Below, piece after piece: positions 21,530-28,919 of a DNA stretch of 46,011 nt. How positions within the stretch are numbered: position 1 is the stretch's first letter; every line of letters begins with the position of its first letter. Below the pieces are notes generated by a model, which saw only the letters and a program-made list of their open reading frames with translations, was not told where the DNA came from and searched no databases. This DNA is from a virus: positions 1 through 46,011 of the IMG/VR virus record IMGVR_UViG_3300025147_000019; one strand, given 5' to 3'. The position numbers were made by a program, and so were the translations under genes.

Positions 21530-21558
21530 ATTATATGCTTCGTTAAACTGTAAATCAA
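21530..21558 (-). promoter_or_regulatory. Sigma-A promoter of 21263..21484
   Basis: On the minus strand: -35 TTGATT (21558-21553), 17-bp spacer, -10 TATAAT (21535-21530). Confidence 0.75.
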
Positions 21559-21571
21559 GATAAATATTTCT

Positions 21572-21598
21572 TTCGACACCATTCGACATTATTCAACA
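21572..21598 (-). promoter_or_regulatory. Three tandem Spo0A-like boxes
   Basis: On the minus strand: TGTTGAA (21598-21592, one mismatch), TGTCGAA (21588-21582, perfect) and TGTCGAA (21578-21572, perfect), each 10 bp from the next and separated by TAA and TGG. They end 13 bp before the -35 of the promoter at 21530-21558, roughly -49 to -75. The first pair has the same TAA spacer as the known abrB 0A boxes. Confidence 0.65.
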
Positions 21599-21745
21599 TT
21601 TGCCTCCTTTACTAATGATTTACATAATGTAGATTTATTTAAATAATACTACCTGATACGTAGAATGTCTACATGATTAGTACTAATACAGCGAATTATG
21701 ATATAACTATGGTACAATCTTCCTATCCTATAGGAGGATATACCC

Positions 21746-21958
21746 ATGATTAAAATTTATTTATCCGAAATACTCGGACGTAAAAAGTTGACTCAATTAT
21801 ATATAGTAAAGAAAACAGGTATAAGACCAGGCACAGTAAATGCATATTATCATGAATTTATTAAACATGTAAATTTAGATCATTTAAATAAGATGTGTGA
21901 AGTTCTTGGGTGTAGACTTGATGAATTGATTGAATACATACCAGACGATAAAAAATAA
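21746..21958 (+). CDS. XRE-type HTH regulator
   Basis: 70 aa, RBS TAGGAGGATATACCC, preceded by an extended -10 TGGTACAAT. The whole protein is one HTH domain (LSEILGRKKLTQLYIVKKTG, LDHLNKMCEVLGCRLDELIE) with the LDELIEY end of small Cro/CI-like proteins. It is transcribed alone and followed by a terminator, so it is a separate regulator in the lysogenic region. Confidence 0.75.
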   Translation: MIKIYLSEILGRKKLTQLYIVKKTGIRPGTVNAYYHEFIKHVNLDHLNKMCEVLGCRLDELIEYIPDDKK

Positions 21959-21992
21959 GCCCCTCCGATGGGTTCAGGAGAGGCTCTTGTTT
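21958..21992 (+). terminator. Terminator after the XRE gene
   Basis: The arms AGCCCCTCC (21958-21966) and GGAGAGGCT (21977-21985) are followed by CTTGTTTT. It overlaps the gene's stop codon region. Confidence 0.75.
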
Positions 21993-22001
21993 TAATTATT
22001 A

Positions 22002-22526
22002 TTATTGAGAAACAATTGATATCATATTCGTTTTATAATCAGCTTTTGCTTCAACATATTCGGTAACAACACCACCAAATGAATTCTTTCCCCTATATTT
22101 CATAATAATAGTAACGCTATCATCTTTATTATTAGTAAACCTTGTATCAACATGTTTGAAACTATCAGGATCATTCATGTTATCTTTGATTAGTTTAACT
22201 AATTCTTTACAACTTCCATCCCACGGACTAAATAAAGCATCAACCCATATCTTATGATCAGTAACTTTTTGCACCTCAGCATTTATTTTATCATCTTCAG
22301 CTTTTTTAGCTATTTCAGCAGGTGAAAGTGTTGGTTTAGGTGTTGGAGCAACCGTAGATGCGGATTGAGACTTAGCTTCTTGAATTGTATTCATATTATT
22401 AGATACTGTATTTGAACTATTTTCATCTCCTGTTACAGCACTAATAACACTAATTAAAAAAAATAATGCAATTATCCAAAACCAAACCTTTTTATAAATA
22501 GGTTTCTTTTTAATTATTTCTATCAT
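22002..22526 (-). CDS. Membrane-anchored exported protein, likely lysogenic conversion gene
   Basis: 174 aa, RBS AGGAGGT. A basic N-terminus (MIEIIKKKPIYKKVW) and one membrane helix (FWIIALFFLISVISAV, 16-31) precede an S/T/N/P-rich linker (STVAPTPKPTLSP) and an extracellular domain (80-174, e.g. LVKLIKDNMNDPDSFKHVDT and MKYRGKNSFGG). No lipobox is seen. Similar domains occur in Firmicute genomes outside phages. Expressed on its own from the accessory region, so it could change the lysogen's surface. Confidence 0.65.
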   Translation of the reverse strand: MIEIIKKKPIYKKVWFWIIALFFLISVISAVTGDENSSNTVSNNMNTIQEAKSQSASTVAPTPKPTLSPAEIAKKAEDDKINAEVQKVTDHKIWVDALFSPWDGSCKELVKLIKDNMNDPDSFKHVDTRFTNNKDDSVTIIMKYRGKNSFGGVVTEYVEAKADYKTNMISIVSQ

Positions 22527-22646
22527 CAGAATTACCTCCTGTTTATTTTACCATTATCATACACCATAACTTTACATAATAATACTTTTATTCGTGTCCA
22601 TATGTAAAAATATGTGTTAAACTTCCTTAGAAGGGAGGTGTTTCTA

Positions 22647-22841
22647 TTGTCTAAAGAATTGATCCATAAACTTGCCATATCCTACATATGTAATACAGGC
22701 AAACTTTCTAGTGCCACTACGCACGAAGATTTTTTAAACCTGTACAAAGATGCCTTGAAAGAATTTAACCATCTTATTAATCCTGTTTCTACTAAAACCA
22801 TAACTGTACATAAGAGTGGTCTTATGAGCAAAGGCATCTAA
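22647..22841 (+). CDS. Small 64-aa phage protein (TTG start)
   Basis: TTG 22647-22649 is 6 nt after GGGAGGTG; the ATG at 22614 has no RBS. The product begins MSKELIHKLAISYICNTGKL and is helical. Similar short proteins are found in Firmicute prophages near integrases. It converges on 22843..23109 with only a 1-bp gap. Function unknown. Confidence 0.6.
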   Translation: MSKELIHKLAISYICNTGKLSSATTHEDFLNLYKDALKEFNHLINPVSTKTITVHKSGLMSKGI

Positions 22842-22842
22842 G

Positions 22843-23109
22843 TTATATGTACTTTGAGTGTAGTTGTGTGCATCCTGGTATCACTTTTTTTGCTAAATCA
22901 AGTATATGGATTGCGCCTGCTACACTACAGAGTGATAATGGTTCAATAACCTGTTTAACTAGGTTTATTTCCACCTCGTTTAACTCACAATCTTCAAGTC
23001 CAAAAGGACTTTCAAGCCCAAAAATATCTTTGATTGCATAGGGGCTTTCCACTCTTTCAGGTATTTCTTTGGTAAGTCCATCTTTTTCTTTTAATTTATC
23101 CATAATCAT
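22843..23109 (-). CDS. Hypothetical 88-aa protein
   Basis: The ATG is preceded by GGAGGCAATG-like sequence. Acidic N-terminal half (ERVESPYAIKDIFGLESPFG) and a helical C-terminal half ending ILDLAKKVIPGCTQLHSKYI. The repeated GLESPFGLE unit is odd. No family recognised. Confidence 0.5.
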   Translation of the reverse strand: MIMDKLKEKDGLTKEIPERVESPYAIKDIFGLESPFGLEDCELNEVEINLVKQVIEPLSLCSVAGAIHILDLAKKVIPGCTQLHSKYI

Positions 23110-23201
23110 TGCCTCCGTTTAATTTATTTGTAATTATTATATCATGTGGAATACTTGTATACAATAATACATTTATACAATGCTATTATATATATATTCT
23201 T

Positions 23202-23300
23202 TTATGACAGCTAAAACAGCTAAAAGTATAAGTATTGTAAATAGAGAAGTATATATAAGAAAAAGAAAAGTTTGCGGTTTAGCTGTTTTAGCTGTCATAA
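23202..23300. repeat. 23-bp perfect inverted repeat built of tandem 9-mers
   Basis: Arms 23202-23224 and 23278-23300 are perfect complements around a 53-bp AT-rich spacer. Each arm contains a 9-bp unit twice (CAGCTAAAA CAGCTAAAA in the left arm). There is no ORF in 23110-23419. It may be the binding site of a regulator, a strong RNA hairpin, or part of a small mobile element. Confidence 0.7.
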
Positions 23301-23419
23301 TTTATTTAATTACTACCAAAATATATATGTAAAATAATATTATTTATGTTAACAGATTACTTTATGTAACATATACTATATTAATTAAACAATTCAATTA
23401 TGAAAGGAAGTTTAAAATT

Positions 23420-23590
23420 ATGTCTAATTTTTCGACACGAGCCACAGGAGATCCAACTAATGAATGTATTAGAGTACCAAAAGTTTATGATTGGGTAACA
23501 TTAAATGTAGACGAAATTAAAAATGTAACAATTCCCACTATTATAATCTATTTACATTATTATACTATCATGATATTATCACCTTATTAA
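23420..23590 (+). CDS. 56-aa fragment similar to the start of a spore or surface protein
   Basis: RBS GAAAGGAAG. The first 38 residues (MSNFSTRATGDPTNECIRVP, KVYDWVTLNVDEIKNVTIP) resemble the conserved 'CIRVPKVYDWV' opening of Firmicute proteins linked to spores or cell surface. After that the frame runs into low-complexity I/Y/T residues and stops, so it is probably a 3'-truncated copy of a host gene. The family link is from memory and tentative. Confidence 0.45.
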   Translation: MSNFSTRATGDPTNECIRVPKVYDWVTLNVDEIKNVTIPTIIIYLHYYTIMILSPY

Positions 23591-23607
23591 ATTTATAGGG
23601 GTGCGTT

Positions 23608-23780
23608 ATGGAAGAAATTGTGAAAAGATTATAATTTTACTTAATAGGCTCCTGAATGAAAATAAAATTACCATAGAACAATATGAACAGCACATTAAAT
23701 TAAAATTGGAGTTTTTGAACGAGTGTAAAAATAATAGATTCTATTGTAATGTGGGAAATGCTAAAATTAGCTTTGATTGA
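23608..23780 (+). pseudogene. Frameshifted small gene
   Basis: ATG 23608-23610 with GGGGTG upstream reads MEEIVKRL and stops. In the -1 frame the coding continues from 23625 for 51 codons (IILLNRLLNENKITIEQYEQ...LEFLNEC...) to TGA 23778-23780. The join looks like one missing base in AAAAGATTATAATT. The local heptamer is not a canonical slippery site, so a broken gene is more likely than programmed frameshifting. Confidence 0.55.
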
Positions 23781-23925
23781 AAAAGGCTATTCTCTCTATC
23801 AGATGCAATATAGCTATAAGCATCATGAAGGTTTTCATGCTTGGATGTCGAAAGAGGATAGTCAAGTAGAAGTGATAACTCATGAAGAAAGTGCGGAAGA
23901 AAATATTGTTAAAATCAATAGCTAA
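23749..23925 (+). CDS. Hypothetical 58-aa protein
   Basis: ATG 23749-23751 overlaps the end of the frameshifted gene; no good RBS, so it may depend on coupling. It begins MWEMLKLALIEKGYSLYQMQ and ends with an acidic tail (HEESAEENIVKINS). It may be the downstream partner of the broken gene and therefore also decaying. Confidence 0.4.
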   Translation: MWEMLKLALIEKGYSLYQMQYSYKHHEGFHAWMSKEDSQVEVITHEESAEENIVKINS

Positions 23926-23935
23926 AAAAGCAAAA

Positions 23936-23964
23936 AAAAATAAAGCTTTGAAGCTTTATTTTTT
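23936..23964. terminator. Bidirectional terminator
   Basis: The arms AATAAAGCTT (23939-23948) and AAGCTTTATT (23951-23960) are perfect, with A- and T-tracts on both sides. It separates the plus-strand fragments from the GNAT operon and overlaps the 3' end of the GNAT gene. Confidence 0.8.
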
Positions 23965-24528
23965 GTGAAAACTTACGAATTTGGAAAATTCATCTGCTTT
24001 GCTTTTATCTGTAATATCTAAACACATATAAACTGTATCATCTTTCCCAATAGTTTTTTCGTCTTCCACTTCAATAAACGAGAATCTTTTATTATACCAT
24101 TTAACTCTATCCATTGCAGCATGAAGAGTAATAAATTTACACCCAATAACCGTAGAAATTTGGGTTTGTATTAAGTTTAAAATATGTCCCATTAAATGTG
24201 TACCTAGATGGTACCCCCTAACGCCATTCTGCCAATGATTAGCAATAGCTATACGTGATAGTTCTATGCATGGAATATACTCTGGTTCTGTACTCATTTC
24301 AATGTCGAAAACTTTCATTGAATCACACTTCAAAGTAAAATATCCTACAATTTCATTGTTTTCCACATCTACAACTAATTTTGTAATTCCTTCACCTATT
24401 ACATGATAATAATATGCTTCCTTAATTAGAAAATAATCCATTTTAGAATCACTACATTTAAATTTTTTAATCTTTGGTAAATCAGATAATTCAATGTCCC
24501 TTATTTTTAGCATAAATGAGTCACGCAT
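23956..24528 (-). CDS. GNAT-family acetyltransferase, possible toxin
   Basis: 190 aa. GNAT features: FTLKCDS strand, IPCIELSRIAI (beta4), the acetyl-CoA loop VRGYHLG (103-109, R-G-x-x-L-G-x) and a C-terminal WYNKRF with Y145 in the usual catalytic position. The layout resembles TacT/AtaT toxins that acetylate aminoacyl-tRNA. It lies 12 bp after a 44-aa gene that could be the antitoxin. There is no good RBS, so translation may be coupled. An ordinary acetyltransferase remains possible. Confidence 0.7.
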   Translation of the reverse strand: MRDSFMLKIRDIELSDLPKIKKFKCSDSKMDYFLIKEAYYYHVIGEGITKLVVDVENNEIVGYFTLKCDSMKVFDIEMSTEPEYIPCIELSRIAIANHWQNGVRGYHLGTHLMGHILNLIQTQISTVIGCKFITLHAAMDRVKWYNKRFSFIEVEDEKTIGKDDTVYMCLDITDKSKADEFSKFVSFHKK

Positions 24529-24540
24529 CCTAGTGTTTAC

Positions 24541-24675
24541 TTAGTTGAAGATTTTTGCCAATTCTGCGCATTCTTTAAAAAGCGCTGTTTTGTCAGTTGG
24601 ATTTTTAATCATTTCAAATATTTTTTTTGCTGCCGCCCCGGTAATTATAGGCGATGATTTTACTGAAACTGCCAT
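24541..24675 (-). CDS. 44-aa protein before the GNAT gene, candidate antitoxin
   Basis: ATG 24673-24675 follows GGAGGGTATGATATT; an upstream extension lacks an RBS. The product MAVSVKSSPIITGAAAKKIF then EMIKNPTDKTALFKECAELA has no ribbon-helix-helix domain, unlike the DUF1778 antitoxins of known GNAT toxins. Short gene plus GNAT, with a palindromic leader upstream, is a toxin-antitoxin layout. Function is inferred from context only. Confidence 0.5.
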   Translation of the reverse strand: MAVSVKSSPIITGAAAKKIFEMIKNPTDKTALFKECAELAKIFN

Positions 24676-24803
24676 AATATCATACCCTCCCTCACACATT
24701 TTTAGTTCTTCATTTTCTTCTGTAAATCCATTATGTACCATAATATTAACACTCCTTGGCAAGTATTGTCAAACCTTATTTGACGAAATATAACGAATTA
24801 TTT

Positions 24804-24845
24804 CGTTTAATTACATATATTTTCTTAAATATGTGTAATTAAACG
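24804..24845. repeat. 12-bp inverted repeat upstream of the GNAT operon
   Basis: CGTTTAATTACA (24804-24815) and TGTAATTAAACG (24834-24845) are perfect complements, 130 bp upstream of the 44-aa gene. It is a possible operator. The rest of 24763-24999 is AT-rich without an ORF. Confidence 0.5.
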
Positions 24846-24999
24846 TATTTTCTTTTGTTAATTATATAATATTGCCATGTATTAATATAATTTCCCATAA
24901 TTTATGTCTGCAAAACAAGTTTTACATTTTTATTAATATTTTTGCATGATATTTAAAGCATACCGATATTTTAGCATTAAATTATAATTTCTTTTGGGC

Positions 25000-25041
25000 A
25001 AAAAAATATAGCCCTCGCATCCAGTTAAGGAAACGAGGGCT
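25000..25041 (-). terminator. Terminator of the late operon
   Basis: The minus-strand stem AGCCCTCG/CGAGGGCT (25041-25034 with 25017-25010) is followed by a run of T (25006-25000). It is directly after the holin stop, so it ends late transcription. Confidence 0.85.
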
Positions 25042-25058
25042 TAAGTATAGGAGGAACT

Positions 25059-25403
25059 TTATATACAGTTATTGTTCTGCTCTGTTTGTTTAGCTTCCAC
25101 AGAATTAGCTTTTACATAGGGATCCGTTGGTAAAAGTTCAACCGTTTCATATTTAATGTTCATGGCTGCTTTGCCCATTGAATAAATTCCACCTGCAGCA
25201 GCTCCAAGGACAAAACCATCTTTCAGTGCCTGAAGAATAGTTCCTCCAAATACAAATGCATTGAGAACATTCAGCGCACCTGCTATGGCAAAAACGAGCA
25301 GTGGGATAAGCAGTTTACCCCTAATGCTAGTAAACAGGCTGAAGGTCTTTACAACCCCAACTAAGACCATGACCATTCCGACAATTATGTATGAATCTAA
25401 CAT
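25059..25403 (-). CDS. Phage holin
   Basis: 114 aa. Three hydrophobic segments (about 4-20, 31-55 with VFAIAGALNVLNAFVFGG, and 62-76 GFVLGAAAGGIYSM) and a hydrophilic C-terminus (VEAKQTEQNNNCI). The size and position at the end of the lysis cassette, after the endolysin, fit a holin that opens the membrane to the endolysin. Membrane role is inferred from hydrophobicity and position. Confidence 0.7.
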   Translation of the reverse strand: MLDSYIIVGMVMVLVGVVKTFSLFTSIRGKLLIPLLVFAIAGALNVLNAFVFGGTILQALKDGFVLGAAAGGIYSMGKAAMNIKYETVELLPTDPYVKANSVEAKQTEQNNNCI

Positions 25404-25432
25404 ATTACATCACCATTCCTTTTTATTTTATT

Positions 25433-26599
25433 TTAAATATCAAATAAATTTAATTTGTATTTTTCGATCGTATTGATCAGTAGTTGGCTATATTCGGGAT
25501 CCGTTGCATAGCCACAAGCTTGTATTTGTTTGCAAGCAGACTTGTACTCTTTTGAAGCAAGAACAGGCTTGTATCGCGTGTTCTGTAACAACTGACTGTG
25601 GTCTGCAATACTTTCAGCATATGAATCATACTTGCGAAAATAAGCGTTAACCGTAATCATTTTACCGTTAACATATTCTTTAGTTGGGTATAATTTACCC
25701 TCATGCCCACATCCCATAGTCCACTTGATACCAAACAAATTATTGCATTCTAAAGCAAGTTTAGACAAGCCCTTAGCAGATTCGAGTATTGCTTGTGCAA
25801 TTGTAATGGAAGGAAGCACTTGATCCTTGGCAAATGATGCAACAGCTCCAGGTGCTATTTTTTCTATGAACAGGGTATCAGCGTTTTTTTTTAAGACAAT
25901 AAAACAACCACCGATATGCCGGGAGCTCCCATCAGTAGGTTTGTTTACTGTCACCCATTTCCCATTAATTTTTATTATCATTATACTGGATCCGCCGCCA
26001 TCACAAAATGCGGATTGCTCTGCTTTAGCATATATGGAAAAGGCAGCTGCTTCTTCTGCGTTCATACCTTTGTTGAAGGGACTAATTGTAGCCATTGCTT
26101 TGAGTCCTGCGCATGCTTTCATTTTTCCTTGCACTGCCGCAAACATGAATGAACCATCTTTTGTACGCATAAGTATCGTTCTTGCTGCACGACTATCAGG
26201 TTCTCCTGCCGTAGTTTTTATAATATCTTTAACTCCATTGCGTACCAATGTAGCTCCTAATCCTGCTGTCCATCTTGCATCTGCTTCATACTTATTTCTT
26301 TGAGTTTGTGTTAATTTTGCACCATATAGAAAGAGCAATTTACTATCCTTTGTATAGGAAACCGTTGTAGCATATTTACTCCACCGGATACAGTCCTCGC
26401 TGCTAGCATCAAAATTAAAAAATGGACCATTGCACGCCATAATTGCATCCGGATAAGCTTTAACCATATCTGCTAGTGTTTCTAATTTACCTTTTACACC
26501 TTGAACATAAATTACTTCATTCTGTGATTTGCTGCATTCAAAGGTGTGGACATCAGATCCCAAACACCTCAATTTCTTATAACCGTTTGTTCCTAACAT
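25433..26599 (-). CDS. Endolysin: NAGPA-like domain fused to glucosaminidase
   Basis: 388 aa in two parts. Residues 1-235 resemble the phosphodiester glycosidase (NAGPA/DUF2233) family: ACNGPFFNF, GEPDSRAARTILM and the catalytic-type FCDGGGSSIMIIK. Residues 250-388 form an endo-N-acetylglucosaminidase like FlgJ/AtlA: LPSITIAQAILESAKGLSKL (catalytic E) and NNLFGIKW, then YATDPEYSQLL. The second half should cut the cell-wall glycan; the first may act on a wall polymer. There is no signal peptide, so export needs the holin. Confidence 0.85.
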   Translation of the reverse strand: MLGTNGYKKLRCLGSDVHTFECSKSQNEVIYVQGVKGKLETLADMVKAYPDAIMACNGPFFNFDASSEDCIRWSKYATTVSYTKDSKLLFLYGAKLTQTQRNKYEADARWTAGLGATLVRNGVKDIIKTTAGEPDSRAARTILMRTKDGSFMFAAVQGKMKACAGLKAMATISPFNKGMNAEEAAAFSIYAKAEQSAFCDGGGSSIMIIKINGKWVTVNKPTDGSSRHIGGCFIVLKKNADTLFIEKIAPGAVASFAKDQVLPSITIAQAILESAKGLSKLALECNNLFGIKWTMGCGHEGKLYPTKEYVNGKMITVNAYFRKYDSYAESIADHSQLLQNTRYKPVLASKEYKSACKQIQACGYATDPEYSQLLINTIEKYKLNLFDI

Positions 26600-26893
26600 T
26601 TAATCAGCTCCCTTTTTTAATTCATCAATTCTTTTATGTGCTGATTGTGCTGATTCTTCAACCCTTGCTAACCTCTCAGCGTGAGCGTTTAGAGTTTTAT
26701 TTGTGTCTCGTTGTTCTAGCAGCACATCATCAATTCTGCGTTTTATGTACTCAGTATCAGCTTTTAGCGCTCCGCTTTCTGTGCCCTCGGCCACGTTTTC
26801 TTTTTTTGTTCCATTACTATACCCTAAGTATCCAAAAACAATTGAGCAGATTGTGGCAATTAAGCCGATTAAAATAACTACATTTACAGTCAT
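26600..26893 (-). CDS. Small membrane protein with coiled coil (XhlA-like)
   Basis: 97 aa. N-terminal membrane helix (VVILIGLIATICSIVFGYLG) followed by a charged coiled coil (TEYIKRRIDDVLLEQRDTNK, LARVEESAQSAHKRIDELKK). This matches XhlA-type holin accessories in Bacillus and Clostridium phages. It lies immediately before the endolysin in the same operon, and so probably aids lysis. Confidence 0.65.
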   Translation of the reverse strand: MTVNVVILIGLIATICSIVFGYLGYSNGTKKENVAEGTESGALKADTEYIKRRIDDVLLEQRDTNKTLNAHAERLARVEESAQSAHKRIDELKKGAD

Positions 26894-26932
26894 TTCCTCA
26901 ACTCCCTCTCTTTTTATTAAATATAATTTCGT

Positions 26933-26959
26933 AAAAAAAGAGAGTGATTTCTCACCCTC
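26933..26959 (-). terminator. Terminator between the tail fibre and lysis genes
   Basis: Minus-strand stem GAGGGTGA/TCACTCTC (26959-26952 with 26947-26940, one G-T pair), followed by seven T. Late transcripts may partly stop here, tuning lysis gene expression. Confidence 0.7.
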
Positions 26960-26989
26960 CTGTACTTCATGTTATAATCCTAATGCGTC

Positions 26990-28906
26990 TTATAGTGTGT
27001 TTAAAAAATTACCTATCATTTTACCTATTAAAGCCATACCTATTGCATTAGGATGCAAACTATCATCGGAAAAATTAGCAAGAGTAATAGCATTTAAACC
27101 ACTTGTAGTTTGTAAATCTAAAATAGGTACATTGTATAATTCGCAAACTTGCTTCATTGCTTCTGTGTATTGTTTTAATGTACATCCTGCGGAATTAACT
27201 AAAAATCCATATCCTGCTGTTCCTATATATGTTGTTGTTATAAATGCTAGTCTTATCCAAGGCTTTATAGTTAATATATTTTCAATAACTGCTTTCATAT
27301 TTCCATAAAAACTATCAACAGTTTTAGCATCATTTATTGTCCCAAGTACGGTACTACTTCCAAAATCATTAGCTGGTGCAAATACAGTCACAACATCAAT
27401 TAATGCAAGGTCATTCCATGCTAATCCATCATCCATTACTTTTAAAGGAATGCCTGATGTTGCTCTAGTTGTTACACTACCAAATCCACAAATACCTTGA
27501 ACATATTTTTGATATTGATTTCTAAATGTTATACTGTCACCTATTGCCATCCAGTTTTTATGCGACCATCTACGCAAATCATTTTCAATGTAGTAAGTTG
27601 TCAAATCTATTGTAGTTCCTACGGAGGTTAAAACATAATCGTTGCCTAAAATTAACTGTGTCCAATCAATTAATACCTCTCCAGTTATTCCTGAAGTATT
27701 TTGTTCTTCGAGTGATACTCTTGTTACTCCTGTTGGTTCTGTATAAGATAAATTATAAAATCTGCAAACTATAGCATCACTTTCAACTTCTCTTACAAGT
27801 ATATAATACGTTCCTCCATTGCTTCTCCAAAGTCTTTGAATATAATAATGTTTAACATGGTTTGCACCATAAAGTTTTATATCTTTAAATGTTTTTTTAA
27901 AACTTACCCAATACCATGCACTACCAATAGTAGAAAATGGATAAGATGTTGTATAATCACTCAATAAAATATCATTTGCATTTTTATCTTCTGCTGAATT
28001 AATCAAAGTTTTAACATCTAAATCCGATTGAGCATTTGTCATAATATATTCAGCACCATTTGCTAATTTTGACCAATTAATTGTAACATCAGCAAACATT
28101 CCAGAGCCAACAAAATCACCACATCTTACAGTAGTTACTCCACTAATAGGAGGGGTATATTGGTCTGCTTGAAGTTGACAAACATCAACACCATCCGAAA
28201 CCCTTGTAATGACAATTAAATAATAATGGGTAGCATAAAAATCTACTAAAATTCTACGAATATAATATTTTTGAGTTGTATCTGCATTATATAGTTTTAC
28301 ATCAATAATTGCATCATGCAAAGCATTAAATGAAGCATTACTATATAGTGTTGCACTTTTAGAAAAAGGGTATTGATATCTTGCCCTAACATCTTGTTTT
28401 ACTGTAGTTACACTCCCGTCTGCAATGCCTGTGCTTTGATATTGTATACCAGTATCAACCCATGAAGAACTATTCCAAGTATATACATGACCATCTACTG
28501 TAACTACATAATTTCCTGTATCTCCTGATGGCAATGCAGTTGTCAATGCTAGCAATGTTGCATATGTACCTTTTACACTTCGGTTAACCGCTGCGACTTT
28601 TGTATCTACATATGTTATGTCAGCTTTATTTACTACTTTTAAAACTTCTGTTTTATCTGTATTAGTATAGTCATTTGCAGATAATCCTTTACCTAAGACC
28701 TTATCAACTTTACCACTATTTAAATCATTTATTTGTTGCGTACTTTTAGCCTGATATGCAATAGATGCAGCTGTTACATCATATATTCCTTGTTCCATTT
28801 TATTCATAATATTTTCATCAACCGGAGTTCCATTCTGGACTATCTGGCCCTGTGGACTTACTATTCTATTTTGCCATTGTGTTTTTATATAATTCACTAA
28901 AGACAT
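26990..28906 (-). CDS. Tail fibre/receptor-binding protein with SGNH hydrolase domain
   Basis: 638 aa. The N-terminus (about 1-95, NRIVSPQGQIVQNGTPVDEN) is a typical baseplate-attachment segment. Two similar beta-rich modules follow (about 180-305 and 322-445), each with a -D(I/V)KLY- strand, a -YYI-R- strand and a closing -I(D/N)W- strand. The C-terminus is an SGNH/GDSL esterase: GDSI near 453, NDF near 513 and SDDSLHPN near 617. It probably binds and de-esterifies a wall polysaccharide of the host during adsorption. Confidence 0.8.
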   Translation of the reverse strand: MSLVNYIKTQWQNRIVSPQGQIVQNGTPVDENIMNKMEQGIYDVTAASIAYQAKSTQQINDLNSGKVDKVLGKGLSANDYTNTDKTEVLKVVNKADITYVDTKVAAVNRSVKGTYATLLALTTALPSGDTGNYVVTVDGHVYTWNSSSWVDTGIQYQSTGIADGSVTTVKQDVRARYQYPFSKSATLYSNASFNALHDAIIDVKLYNADTTQKYYIRRILVDFYATHYYLIVITRVSDGVDVCQLQADQYTPPISGVTTVRCGDFVGSGMFADVTINWSKLANGAEYIMTNAQSDLDVKTLINSAEDKNANDILLSDYTTSYPFSTIGSAWYWVSFKKTFKDIKLYGANHVKHYYIQRLWRSNGGTYYILVREVESDAIVCRFYNLSYTEPTGVTRVSLEEQNTSGITGEVLIDWTQLILGNDYVLTSVGTTIDLTTYYIENDLRRWSHKNWMAIGDSITFRNQYQKYVQGICGFGSVTTRATSGIPLKVMDDGLAWNDLALIDVVTVFAPANDFGSSTVLGTINDAKTVDSFYGNMKAVIENILTIKPWIRLAFITTTYIGTAGYGFLVNSAGCTLKQYTEAMKQVCELYNVPILDLQTTSGLNAITLANFSDDSLHPNAIGMALIGKMIGNFLNTL

Positions 28907-28919
28907 TTAAAAACCTCCC

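Noticed and set aside
21485-21589. Upstream extension of 21263..21484 to 108 aa
   Set aside because: It reads through a near-consensus promoter and the Spo0A-like boxes, and has no RBS, while the inner ATG has AAAGGAG.
23608-23631. Programmed -1 frameshift at 23625
   Set aside because: The heptamer at the join does not follow X XXY YYZ, and no conserved partner product is known; a point deletion is simpler.
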